The translations under genes were made by a program, and so were the position numbers. This document shows, in pieces, positions 1 to 7,511 of a DNA stretch of 11,280 bases. Each line of letters begins with the position of its first letter. Position 1 is the stretch's first letter. Origin of the DNA: Deltaproteobacteria bacterium (lineage in GTDB: Bacteria; Desulfobacterota; Dissulfuribacteria; Dissulfuribacterales; QOAL01); contig JALSKY010000218.1 of the NCBI GenBank assembly GCA_026988585.1, positions 1 through 11,280 on the forward strand, written 5' to 3'. Under the pieces are notes generated by a model that worked only from the letters and a program-made list of their open reading frames with translations, had not been told where the DNA came from and made no database searches.

Positions 1-192
1 CCCAAAGAGACCTGGTCGTTGATAACCTGGCTCGTATATGCTGCCCTGCTCCACCAGCGTTTGACCGTGGGGTGGCGAGGGAGAAGAAGTGCAGTTATGA
101 CCATCATTGGATTCATGGTACTTGTGTTCACCTTTTTCGGTGTTACCTATCTCTTGACCGGGATGCATTCCTATGTCTCAGGCTGGCAATAA
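1..192 (+). CDS. ccsA: Cytochrome c assembly protein CcsA/ResC family, C-terminal end (5' truncated by window)
   Basis: Frame 1 is open from base 1 and ends at TAA 190-192, giving the last 63 residues of a membrane protein. The visible part starts in the middle of the conserved family motif (the DPKETW segment: PKETW is residues 1-5 here), followed by SLITWLVYA and a basic loop. It then has one strongly hydrophobic helix (about residues 34-54) and a short tail ending in HSYVSGWQ. In CcsA/ResC proteins the tryptophan-rich region before this motif binds haem, and the protein hands haem to apocytochrome c on the outer face of the inner membrane (System II). The PKETW motif and the closing hydrophobic helix match the family end well. 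The gene overlaps hemA by 20 bp in a different frame, so the two are probably co-transcribed. The related HemX protein of Bacillus, also next to hemA, is the main alternative name. Confidence 0.85.
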   Translation, partial: PKETWSLITWLVYAALLHQRLTVGWRGRRSAVMTIIGFMVLVFTFFGVTYLLTGMHSYVSGWQ

Positions 193-1462
193 CAGTAAAC
201 AGCTGCTTCTGTTGGGCCTCAATCACAGGACTGCGCCAGTGGAGGTGCGGGAGAGGCTGGCCCTGAGTGATTTTGACGGGAATGCCATAGAACTCTTTTA
301 TAATCAGGAGAGTTGCAACGAAGCGGTTTTTCTCTCTACCTGTAACAGGGTGGAGGTGATAGCCTGCTGCAGGGATCTGGCCAGTTGCAGGAATGAGATC
401 CTGGAGTGTTGGTGCAGGGCAGCGGGCTTAAATAAGGAAGGTCTGCAGGACCATCTCTATCTTTATGAAAACAAGGATGCTGTGAAGCATCTCTTCCGGG
501 TGGCTTCCAGCTTAGATTCCATGGTGCTGGGCGAGCCCCAGATACTTGGACAGCTAAAGGATGCCTACAGGAAGGCTGTTGAGGTTGGGGCCTCAGGACA
601 GATACTGAACAAGCTCTTTCACAAGGCCTTTTTCGTGGCCAAAAGGATCAGGACCGAGACCAGGATTGCCAGCAGTGCGGTCTCCATCAGTTATGCTGCT
701 GTAGAGCTTGCCAGGAAGATCTTTGGAGATCTTCAGGGCAAGAGTGCGCTCCTTGTTGGCGCAGGGGAGATGGCAGAGTTGGCAGCACAGCATTTAAAGA
801 CCAGCGGGATTACTGATCTTATGGTAGCGAACCGCACCCTTGAACGGGCAGTAAGACTTTCCCAGGAGCTTGGGGCCACTCCTCTTTCCCTGGAGGAGCT
901 GGATTCCGCCCTGGTCAAGGCGGATATTGTCATAAGCTCTACCGGTGCTCCTGATCCGGTGATCTCTGCAGATCTCGTCCGTTCTGTAATGCGCCCGAGA
1001 CGTCACCGGCTTCTGTTCTTCATAGATATTGCAGTTCCCAGGGATATTGATCCTGAAGTAAACAGGATAGAGAACGTGTATCTCTATGATATAGATGAGT
1101 TGAAGGGTGTCATAGAGGAGAATATGCAGGAGCGGCAAAAGGAGGCCATGCGTGCAGAGAGGATGGTGGAGGAGGAGGTCATAAAGTTCCTCTCCTGGCT
1201 CTCATCTCTGGAGGTGGTTCCTGTCATCAGGAAACTCCAGGAAAAGGCCGAGTCGGTTCGGCAGCAGGAGCTTCAAAGGTCCATGAAATACCTTTCCAGT
1301 CTCAATGATCAGGAGAGGGCCGCCATTGAGAGACTTACCCGTTCCATAGCGGAGAAACTGATTCACGATCCTATCATCTATCTGAAAAAAGGGGTGCATG
1401 AGCGGGACAGGCAGAAGGCACTTGCCTCAATCTCCCGGATTTTCAGGCTTGAAGATGAGTAA
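173..1462 (+). CDS. hemA: Glutamyl-tRNA reductase
   Basis: A 429-residue NADPH-dependent glutamyl-tRNA reductase, which converts Glu-tRNA(Glu) to glutamate-1-semialdehyde, the first committed step of C5-pathway tetrapyrrole synthesis in the cytosol. Visible marks: the N-terminal GLNHRTAPVEVRE block (residues 15-27), the catalytic cysteine in STCNRVE (Cys57), the signature LGEPQILGQ (119-127), a Rossmann nucleotide-binding turn GAGEMAE from residue 196, and a helical C-terminal dimerisation region rich in Glu/Arg from about 310. Length is near the usual 410-430. The ATG at 173 is the only ATG near the conserved N-terminus. It lies inside the end of ccsA with a modest purine stretch (GGGA, 160-163) upstream, so translation may be coupled to ccsA. 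The gene ends 19 bp before the stop of the convergent DUF1614 gene. No missing key residue was noticed. Confidence 0.96.
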   Translation: MSQAGNNSKQLLLLGLNHRTAPVEVRERLALSDFDGNAIELFYNQESCNEAVFLSTCNRVEVIACCRDLASCRNEILECWCRAAGLNKEGLQDHLYLYENKDAVKHLFRVASSLDSMVLGEPQILGQLKDAYRKAVEVGASGQILNKLFHKAFFVAKRIRTETRIASSAVSISYAAVELARKIFGDLQGKSALLVGAGEMAELAAQHLKTSGITDLMVANRTLERAVRLSQELGATPLSLEELDSALVKADIVISSTGAPDPVISADLVRSVMRPRRHRLLFFIDIAVPRDIDPEVNRIENVYLYDIDELKGVIEENMQERQKEAMRAERMVEEEVIKFLSWLSSLEVVPVIRKLQEKAESVRQQELQRSMKYLSSLNDQERAAIERLTRSIAEKLIHDPIIYLKKGVHERDRQKALASISRIFRLEDE

Positions 1463-1481
1463 AACCCCTTTTTCTGGCAGA

Positions 1482-2150
1482 TCAGGCCAGCAAGACAGCG
1501 ATTATTCCTGTAAGGAATATACCGTCAAAGGTTCCGGCTCCTCCGATAGAAACTACTGGTGCCTGGATCTTCGGAATATCCTTCATGTGTAGCAGGTCTG
1601 CTCCTATAAGGGTCCCCATGGTGCCTGAGATATAGGCCACTGCCGGGGCATGCTGGCCATCTGCCAGCAGAAGGGCTGTCAGGGCGGCCATGAGCGGGGC
1701 AACGAATATAGGCAGTGCGATACCTATGCCTGGCACAGGCCTGGCCATAAGATAGGACGCTGTGGCTACCACTGCTATTCCCAACAGGGGTTGAATAAAG
1801 GTTCCCCATTTCAGCATCAGGTACAGGGAAAGGCATAATGGAACGATGGCTCCTCCCAGATTGATGCTGATTATGGTTTCTCTCCGGATCTTTGGCACAT
1901 TATAGTGCATCCCCCAGAACCATACCTGTTCCGGAATTGTGATCCCTGTCCTGGATTCAATCCTCTTGATCGGTATGTTGATATGGCTGCCTATCAGGGA
2001 GATGATGAGAAATGAAAAGACCTGCCCCTGGGTTAGGCCTATCTTGCTGAAGGCCACTGTTATCAGACCTATCTGAATAAAGAGGAAGAGAAAGAGTATT
2101 CCGAAAAGAAATAGTAGAAAGAAGAGGATGGTATAGGGGGAAAATATCAT
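1482..2150 (-). CDS. DUF1614 family integral membrane protein
   Basis: A 222-residue, very hydrophobic protein that I recognise as the DUF1614 family, chiefly from its C-terminal signature SIGGAGTFDGIFLTG (about residues 199-213) and the preceding GTMGTLIGADLLHM segment. The N-terminus is one long Phe/Leu-rich membrane helix (about 5-35). Further hydrophobic stretches lie near 44-56, 93-113, 117-134, 140-161 and 204-222, so roughly six membrane passes. No enzymatic function is established for the family. The conserved Gly/Asp segments between helices suggest a transport or ion-binding role, which is inference only. Its ATG (2150-2148) overlaps the TGA of the GGDEF gene in an ATGA quartet. I see no Shine-Dalgarno sequence just upstream, so it probably depends on translational coupling. 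It is the last gene of the minus-strand run. Confidence 0.8.
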   Translation of the reverse strand: MIFSPYTILFFLLFLFGILFLFLFIQIGLITVAFSKIGLTQGQVFSFLIISLIGSHINIPIKRIESRTGITIPEQVWFWGMHYNVPKIRRETIISINLGGAIVPLCLSLYLMLKWGTFIQPLLGIAVVATASYLMARPVPGIGIALPIFVAPLMAALTALLLADGQHAPAVAYISGTMGTLIGADLLHMKDIPKIQAPVVSIGGAGTFDGIFLTGIIAVLLA

Positions 2151-3124
2151 AGGTGGGGCTTCTCCTCTTCCCCTGCATGAGAGCGGCGATCAATTAGAAA
2201 GTTATTCCCTTCCAGTTTCTTTACTGCCTTTTTGAGTTGGGCTGCTGTTTCTGCCACATGGCCGTAGTGATCAAACCGTCCAGGCGGACAGGGGACCACT
2301 GCAATAGAGAGGGATGTCAATGGGAAACGCTGTTCGTTGCCCAGCCTGTCCTTTGAGATGAAAAAACCCCTTTCTATATCTTCTTCATCTATGAACAGGG
2401 GTATAAGGGCAGCAAAATTCTGGAGAATTGCCTGGCATACCTGTTTCATGGTCTCCTGTGCCTGGTCTTTAGCATCAGGAAGTGGCAGCAGGAAGACAAA
2501 ATCATCACCGCCGATATGTCCGACAAAGCTCTCCTGTTTTACTGTCTCCTGTATGACATTCACCAGTATTCTGGCCACCATCCTGATGACTTCATCGCCC
2601 CTGGAAAAACCATATTTGTCGTTGAAGGGTTTGAAGTTGTCTATATCCACATAGGCTACAGCAAAATTTTTTCCTGAGTCCAGTGCCTGCTGGATGGTCT
2701 TGAGAATGGAGGAGTTCCCCGGGAGTTTGGTAAGGGGATTGTTGTCTGCAACTCGTCTGGCCCTGTTTATGGCAAGGTCTATCCGGGTGAGGATCTCTTC
2801 CATGGGGGCATGCAGAGGGATAAGATCATCCACCGGGTATCTGTTCCAGTCCAAACCTGCGGAGAGATCCCTTTCCGATACCAGGAGCAGTATGGGCATC
2901 AGGGTCATCTGAAGATTGTTTTTTAGCGCCACCACAATCTGCTGGTCAATATCCTTTTCCTGTCCTTTCTGGATGATTACCAGGTCAGGAGGATCAGAGA
3001 AGATGGCGTCAAAGCCGCTGCTGAGATCCTTTAGAATCAGGAGATTGTGGCCCTTGGCCTGGAGACAGAGCCTTTCATCCTGTCTGTTGAAATGGTCAGG
3101 AGTCAGGAGGGCAATGCGTGCCAC
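2147..3124 (-). CDS. GGDEF-domain protein with degenerate receiver-like N-terminus
   Basis: A 325-residue soluble protein. Residues 1-120 have the pattern of a response-regulator receiver (PDLVII strand at 46-51, MPILLLVSE at 76-84) but carry Gln52 where the phosphorylated Asp is expected, so phosphorylation is unlikely. A short linker with DNNPLTKLPGN (127-137) leads to a GGDEF domain: metal-binding Asp160 in YVDIDNFKPFND, then YGFSRGDEVI (171-180), then the active-site loop as GGDDF (205-209). GGDEF domains make cyclic di-GMP from two GTP. The Glu-to-Asp change in the loop and the lack of an RxxD inhibitory site (Lys-Gln-Glu-Ser sits there) leave activity uncertain; it could be a GTP or c-di-GMP sensor instead. 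The start is GTG at 3124 with AAGGAG spaced well upstream, 3 bp after the HDOD stop. The TGA overlaps the DUF1614 start. Confidence 0.88.
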   Translation of the reverse strand: MARIALLTPDHFNRQDERLCLQAKGHNLLILKDLSSGFDAIFSDPPDLVIIQKGQEKDIDQQIVVALKNNLQMTLMPILLLVSERDLSAGLDWNRYPVDDLIPLHAPMEEILTRIDLAINRARRVADNNPLTKLPGNSSILKTIQQALDSGKNFAVAYVDIDNFKPFNDKYGFSRGDEVIRMVARILVNVIQETVKQESFVGHIGGDDFVFLLPLPDAKDQAQETMKQVCQAILQNFAALIPLFIDEEDIERGFFISKDRLGNEQRFPLTSLSIAVVPCPPGRFDHYGHVAETAAQLKKAVKKLEGNNFLIDRRSHAGEEEKPHL

Positions 3125-3127
3125 TGT

Positions 3128-3982
3128 TTACTCCTTCTCTCTGATGTCCATGGTGAAATTTTCCAGTTCCACAAGCTTTTCATCCAGTTCTTCCAGAATC
3201 TCCTTCATCTCTTGCCTGGAAAATTTTATCTGCTCCCAGGCGGTATGGGAGAGGGCAGGTACCCATGGATCTCCCCCATCTCCAAAGCCCACGGCAGTCA
3301 CCAGTATGTCGGAAAAGTGAATAATGGCAGCAACTTGTGCAAAATCACTGGCCTTGTCCGGCCGGTGATGATATTCCAGGGCTACAGTGAGTCTATCAGG
3401 GAGATTCCACTGCCTTGCCACTATGCCACCAATCTCTTCATGGTTCATCCCCAGGACTTCCAGCTCTACTTGCTGTATGGCAACCTCATTCTCTCTCGTG
3501 CTGTCTATGATCTTCTGATAGAGTTCAGGAAACTCAGCCCTGACCACTATCTTGCCCAGATCATGAATAAGGCCGGCGGTGGAGATCTCTTCCGGGTTCT
3601 TTATCCCCTTTCTCCTGGCGATTATGCCGGCTGCAGTGGCAGTGCCAAGAGAGTGCTTGAACAGCCCTACATCTGCTGCCTGCATCACTTCGAATATGGA
3701 TGAGGTTACTATCAGCGTCTTGATCACGTTGAACCCCAGAAGCACCAGGGCATTGGATACTGTCCCTATCCTCTGGGGGAATCCGAAAAAGGATGAGTTG
3801 ACCATCTTCAACAGCTTGCTGGTCAGGACCTGATCCTTTTCTATCACCTCGCCCAGTTTTGTGGCTGTTATGTTTTGATCAGCCACCATCTCATTGAGAC
3901 GAGATACTATAGGGGGAAGGGTGGGCAAGGATTGAATATCCTTGAGCCGGCTCCTGATCTCCTGTGGGGTGAGCTGGGTCAT
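3128..3982 (-). CDS. HDOD domain signal-transduction protein
   Basis: A 284-residue protein made almost entirely of one HDOD domain, an HD-like fold found in bacterial signalling proteins. The N-terminal SLPTLPPIVSRL segment (18-29) and the KMVNSSFFGFPQRIGTVSNA stretch (59-78) are classic for the family. The HD-type pocket looks unusually complete: His110 (FKHSLGTA), the His140-Asp141 pair in LIHDLGK, His181, and His205-His206 in EYHHRP. A phosphohydrolase role cannot be excluded, although most HDOD proteins are thought to act as scaffolds or sensors. The C-terminus (about 255-284) is an acidic amphipathic helix. The ATG at 3982 overlaps the TGA of the 115-residue gene upstream (ATGA), with AGAGGA seven bases before it. 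The GGDEF gene follows after 3 bp, so the two products are likely made together and may act in one pathway. Confidence 0.9.
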   Translation of the reverse strand: MTQLTPQEIRSRLKDIQSLPTLPPIVSRLNEMVADQNITATKLGEVIEKDQVLTSKLLKMVNSSFFGFPQRIGTVSNALVLLGFNVIKTLIVTSSIFEVMQAADVGLFKHSLGTATAAGIIARRKGIKNPEEISTAGLIHDLGKIVVRAEFPELYQKIIDSTRENEVAIQQVELEVLGMNHEEIGGIVARQWNLPDRLTVALEYHHRPDKASDFAQVAAIIHFSDILVTAVGFGDGGDPWVPALSHTAWEQIKFSRQEMKEILEELDEKLVELENFTMDIREKE

Positions 3983-4326
3983 GAAGATATCCTCTTTTTC
4001 AGTTCCTGCAGATAGTCCTCGCCCTTTTCCTGAACAATCCAGTATTCGGCTATCAGATTTTTCAGGGCCTTCAGGACCGGATCGCCGGCGACCTTGCTGA
4101 ATCGCCTGTCCAGTTCCCTGAGTCTTTCAGCAAGAGAAAGTTCTCCTGGCATCTTCACAGGATGGCCCTCAACTGTCAGTATCATGACACCCTGCTTCTC
4201 CAAGCGCTGAATGAGGTCTGCTGAGAGCTCGGTTCCAGGACCGCACAGCACCTGTCCTTCAGGTGTTGCCGCTTCCCGTGCCAGCTTCATACCGGCTGCG
4301 GCCATCTTTATGGGAATCCGCTGCAA
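3979..4326 (-). CDS. Small protein resembling the N-terminal domain of HD-GYP proteins
   Basis: A 115-residue protein with no signal peptide or membrane helix. Residues 1-55 follow a pattern familiar from the region before HD-GYP domains (DUF3391-like): an IPIKMAAAGMKLARE opening, then LCGPGTELSADLIQRLEKQGV and a short strand ILTVEGHPV. The remainder (60-115) is charged and helical. As a free-standing unit it could be an adaptor for the HDOD protein encoded next, whose start codon overlaps its stop; this is inference. The start is taken as TTG (4326-4324) because AGGAGG lies six bases upstream and the IPI..AGM pattern begins there. The first in-frame ATG is codon 8, and using it would remove part of that pattern. 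The gene lies 16 bp after gatA. I do not recognise a named family with certainty. Confidence 0.75.
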   Translation of the reverse strand: MQRIPIKMAAAGMKLAREAATPEGQVLCGPGTELSADLIQRLEKQGVMILTVEGHPVKMPGELSLAERLRELDRRFSKVAGDPVLKALKNLIAEYWIVQEKGEDYLQELKKRISS

Positions 4327-4342
4327 CTCTCTCCTCCTGTTT

Positions 4343-5815
4343 TCAGGATTTGGTTTTCAGTTCAGGCCATTTTATTTGCAAATCCAGGACCGTTTCCAGG
4401 GTATGGGCGGCCTGGAACAGGATTTTTTCCTGAAAATGTTTTGCGATGAGCTGAATACCTATGGGTAAACCCTTTGAGTCGAAGCCGCAGGGCATAGAGA
4501 TGCCCGGCACGCCTGCAAGGTTAACAGGAATGGTGAAGATGTCCGAAAGATACATCTGTATTGGATCCTGGGCCTTCTCGCCAATCCTGAATGCAGTTGT
4601 TGGGGTTACTGGAGCAGCTATGATATCACACTCATCAAAGGCGTTTTTGAAGTCTTGGATTATCAGTGCCCTGACAGATGAGGCCTTTTTGTAAAATGCA
4701 TCGTAATAGCCTGCTGAGAGACAATAGGTGCCGAGCATTATCCGTCTCTTTACCTCTGGACCAAATCCCTGGGAGCGGGTAGCCCGGTACATCTCCATGA
4801 GGTTTGAATACTCCTCTGCCCTGAAGCCATATTTCACCCCGTCGTATCTGGAGAGGTTAGAGGATGCCTCAGCAGTGGCAATGATGTAGTAGGCAGCAAG
4901 GGCATGTCTGGAATGGGGCAGGCTTATTTCTTTTATGGTGGCTCCGGCATCCCTGAACCGGTTTATTGCCTGGCGTACCGTTTCTTCAACCTCATTGCTC
5001 ATCCCCTCCACAAAATATTCTGCCGGAACTCCTACTGTGAGTCCCTCTATTTTCGGAGTACAGGCAGACACGAAATCCTCTTCAGGCATGGGAGCAGAAG
5101 TGGAATCCCGGTGATCATGGCCTGATATGGCCTGGAATGTCAGGGCGCAATCCTTGATATTTCTGGCAAAGGGGCCTATCTGGTCGAGAGACGAGGCAAA
5201 GGCTACCAGGCCATACCTGGAGACCCTGCCATAGGTGGGCTTCAACCCTACAACTCCGCAGAAGGCTGCAGGCTGCCTGATAGAGCCGCCGGTGTCAGAC
5301 CCCAGAGAGACCACACATTCCCTTGCAGCTACCGCTGCTGCAGAACCACCGCTGGATCCTCCTGGAACCCTGTCCAGGTCCCAAGGGTTGTGTGTGGGGA
5401 AAAAGGCTGAATTTTCAGTGGAGGAGCCCATTGCAAACTCGTCCATGTTAAGCTTGCCCACCATGACTGCCCCCTGCCCGTTGAGCTTTTCCATTACAGT
5501 GGCGTCATAGGGTGGTTTGAACCCTTCCAGCATCCTTGAGGAGCAGGTAGTGGGGACCCCTTTGGTGCAGATGACATCCTTGATTCCTATGGGAATGCCG
5601 GTGAGCGGGCCGCTATTCCCCTCCTCTATCATTCTTTCCGCCTTGGCAGCCTGCTCCAATGCAATATCTTCGGTTACTGTTATAAAGGCCTTCACCCTTT
5701 CATCACTCTCCTGGATCCTGTGGATGTAGGCCTTTGCAACCTCTACAGGATTCACCTCCCTGTTGTCCAGGGCAGCTCTCAGTTCGTTCAGGGAAAGATC
5801 GGTTATCTCAGACAT
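4343..5815 (-). CDS. gatA: Asp-tRNA(Asn)/Glu-tRNA(Gln) amidotransferase subunit A
   Basis: A 490-residue amidase-signature protein. GatA hydrolyses glutamine, and the GatCAB complex uses the ammonia to convert Glu-tRNA(Gln) (and often Asp-tRNA(Asn)) to Gln-tRNA or Asn-tRNA. The Ser-cisSer-Lys triad is complete: Lys79 in GIPIGIKD, Ser154 in PGGSSGGS, and Ser178 in GSDTGGSIRQP. These numbers equal those reported for Staphylococcus GatA. The DEFAMGSSTE block (125-134) supports GatA over other amidases. Length is typical. The ATG at 5815 has AGGAG about 11 bases upstream, slightly far. gatC lies upstream in the same direction but separated by 218 bp of non-coding DNA, whereas these genes are usually adjacent. 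gatB is not in the window. The 115-residue gene follows after 16 bp. Confidence 0.97.
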   Translation of the reverse strand: MSEITDLSLNELRAALDNREVNPVEVAKAYIHRIQESDERVKAFITVTEDIALEQAAKAERMIEEGNSGPLTGIPIGIKDVICTKGVPTTCSSRMLEGFKPPYDATVMEKLNGQGAVMVGKLNMDEFAMGSSTENSAFFPTHNPWDLDRVPGGSSGGSAAAVAARECVVSLGSDTGGSIRQPAAFCGVVGLKPTYGRVSRYGLVAFASSLDQIGPFARNIKDCALTFQAISGHDHRDSTSAPMPEEDFVSACTPKIEGLTVGVPAEYFVEGMSNEVEETVRQAINRFRDAGATIKEISLPHSRHALAAYYIIATAEASSNLSRYDGVKYGFRAEEYSNLMEMYRATRSQGFGPEVKRRIMLGTYCLSAGYYDAFYKKASSVRALIIQDFKNAFDECDIIAAPVTPTTAFRIGEKAQDPIQMYLSDIFTIPVNLAGVPGISMPCGFDSKGLPIGIQLIAKHFQEKILFQAAHTLETVLDLQIKWPELKTKS

Positions 5816-6033
5816 CTTTTTTAAATCTCCTGTTGTCGCCGGATTTCTACCTTGATGGTGTGGCGGTCAAACCCATATTATGCAGCTCGCAAGCTCGCAG
5901 CACAGGCGAGGCAGGGGCACGCAGCCCTGCTTTGGTGCTTCAACTGCCTGATGATTTATGACAGTAAAAGCTTACTCCTTTGGATTATTCAGGTAAAATT
6001 TTTTCATCAGGCCTTTGAAGTGCGTAATTAAGG
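5816..6033 (-). repeat. Repeat-rich spacer between gatC and gatA
   Basis: This 218 bp gap has no credible gene. It holds several nested structures, all seen directly: a perfect tandem copy of the 8-mer AGCTCGCA (5884-5891 and 5892-5899); two back-to-back short hairpins, CTCGC/GCGAG (5894-5898 with 5906-5910) and GCAGGG/CCCTGC (5911-5916 with 5925-5930); a small stem AGTAA/TTACT (5963-5967 with 5972-5976); and a 9 bp inverted repeat GCCTGATGA/TCATCAGGC (5946-5954 with 6004-6012) enclosing the last one. No T-tract follows the GC-rich hairpins on either strand, so a simple terminator is unlikely. Possible readings are an interspersed repeat or small non-autonomous insertion, an mRNA processing site, or a control element that sets the gatC:gatA ratio. 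Confidence 0.5.
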
Positions 6034-6321
6034 TCAAATGATCCTGGGCACTACAAAGGCGCCGTTTTCAGACTCAGGCGCATTTGATAAGGCCTCATCT
6101 CTGGGCAGAGATGCTTTTACCTCGTCCTCTCTGAATACATTCTGGAGTTCAAGCACATTATATGCCGGCTCCACTCCGGTGGTGTCCAGATCTTCTAACT
6201 GCGATACCAGTTCAAGTATCTCATCCAGCTCCTTTGTGAACTGCTCCTTCTCTTGGCTGGAGAACTCAAGGCGGGCAAGATCCGCTACATGCTCCACTTC
6301 TTCTATGGTAATTCGTGCCAT
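6034..6321 (-). CDS. gatC: Asp-tRNA(Asn)/Glu-tRNA(Gln) amidotransferase subunit C
   Basis: A 95-residue protein of standard GatC length. It opens with ITIEEVEHVADLARLEFS, the family hallmark helix, followed by a second Glu-rich helix (about 22-43), the TTGVEPAYNVLELQNVFRED segment (47-66) and the closing GAFVVPRII. GatC wraps around the GatA-GatB interface and stabilises the complex; it has no catalytic residues of its own. The ATG at 6321 is preceded by AGAGGAT. It lies 35 bp after the mscS-like gene with no terminator visible between them, so mscS and gatC may share a transcript. The long gap to gatA is described separately. Confidence 0.96.
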   Translation of the reverse strand: MARITIEEVEHVADLARLEFSSQEKEQFTKELDEILELVSQLEDLDTTGVEPAYNVLELQNVFREDEVKASLPRDEALSNAPESENGAFVVPRII

Positions 6322-6356
6322 ATCCTATCCTCTTTTCTTTAGATTCTTGATTTTTT

Positions 6357-7511
6357 TCATGGAGCAGGAGATGGTGTCTGCTCTTTTTCTCCTGTCATGC
6401 CGTGATCCTCTTCATTATTCATGTCGGTCATAACATTATATGATGCATCATCCAATATCTGTATATCTCTTCTGGGAAAGGGGATCTTGATGCCCTCCCT
6501 TGCAAAGGTTTCATGGATGGCCTTGAACAGCTCATGGCTCACCAACCCCTTGAGACGTGGGTCCTCAACCCAGCAGAGGAGTTCAAGATCCACTGATGAT
6601 GCTGCAAATTTCCTGACTCGTGATCTTGGTTCAGGCCTTTTTACAACCCTTTTGTTCTCTAAGGCTATTCGATTCAGTGTCTTTTCTACAGTAGGGAGAT
6701 CGCTGTCATAGGAGACCCCCACCGGTACCCTTATCCTGAACCTGGGTACTGGTGCGCTTTCGTTTATGATTTTTGCGTTTGCCATAATGGAGTTCGGTAT
6801 GGAGATAAGGATATCGTCTCGGGTCTTGATTCGGGTGGATCGAATACCGATGTCCATCACCTCTCCACGTTCTCCTGAATCTATAATGATGTAATCTCCT
6901 ACCTTGTAAGTCTTATCCATAAAGATGCTGATGCCACCAAAAAAATTTGCCAGGGTATCCTTGGCTGCCATTGCTACTGCGATACCAGCAATTCCGGCTG
7001 ATGCAAAGAGCGGGGTAAGGCTGATATCCCATATCATCAGGATGGCCAGAATTCCAGAGACCAGAAGCACAATCCTCACGAGATTTCTGAAAAGATAAAA
7101 GAGTTCAGCACTTATTGCCCCTGTATCAGCAGATCTCGGGCGTGGTTTCCTGATGGCTTCGGAGATGGTCCTGATGGATGATATCCACCAGATAAGGAGG
7201 ATCAGGCTCTTGACCGTATTGGAAGCTATAAAATCCCACGGATGCGGTGGTGGCATCTGTGCCAGCAGATGGAGCGGTCCCAAAAGGAATATGGTGTAGC
7301 ATAGAGGCCTGTGGATGAAGGCTATGATTGCATCATCCATGCTGATGTTGGTGAGCCTTGCAAGGTTTTTAACCACCTTGTCGATAATAAGATCGACGAC
7401 CTTGGACAGGATTGCATAGATGGCAATGATTATGGCCCCATCGAAATAGGGGTTGTTCCAAGTGGTATGTACATATTTGATTATTTGCTCAAATAGCTGG
7501 TTGACATCCAT
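6357..7511 (-). CDS. Small-conductance mechanosensitive channel, MscS family
   Basis: A 384-residue inner-membrane protein of the MscS superfamily, which opens under membrane tension to release solutes during hypo-osmotic shock. Hydrophobic helices are seen at about 23-43, 69-86, 100-116 and 139-163. They are followed by the pore-lining Gly/Ala helix (about 168-193: LFASAGIAGIAVAMAAKDTL, then FFGG), the most diagnostic part. After that comes the cytosolic beta domain with DKTYKVGDYIII (199-210) and IPNS (near 239), then an alpha/beta C-terminal domain ending about 360. The last 20 or so residues are a charged, Pro-rich tail without obvious family counterpart. It has more membrane helices than E. 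coli MscS (286 residues, three helices). No Shine-Dalgarno sequence is seen before the ATG at 7511. The first four codons overlap the -35 element of the divergent rpsT promoter. Confidence 0.93.
   Translation of the reverse strand: MDVNQLFEQIIKYVHTTWNNPYFDGAIIIAIYAILSKVVDLIIDKVVKNLARLTNISMDDAIIAFIHRPLCYTIFLLGPLHLLAQMPPPHPWDFIASNTVKSLILLIWWISSIRTISEAIRKPRPRSADTGAISAELFYLFRNLVRIVLLVSGILAILMIWDISLTPLFASAGIAGIAVAMAAKDTLANFFGGISIFMDKTYKVGDYIIIDSGERGEVMDIGIRSTRIKTRDDILISIPNSIMANAKIINESAPVPRFRIRVPVGVSYDSDLPTVEKTLNRIALENKRVVKRPEPRSRVRKFAASSVDLELLCWVEDPRLKGLVSHELFKAIHETFAREGIKIPFPRRDIQILDDASYNVMTDMNNEEDHGMTGEKEQTPSPAP

Noticed and set aside
72..266. 64-codon frame overlapping ccsA and hemA
   Set aside because: Both ends are covered by confidently identified genes in other frames.
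3047..3703. 218-codon open frame on the plus strand
   Set aside because: It runs antisense to the HDOD gene and the start of the GGDEF gene. Its protein is low in recognisable motifs.
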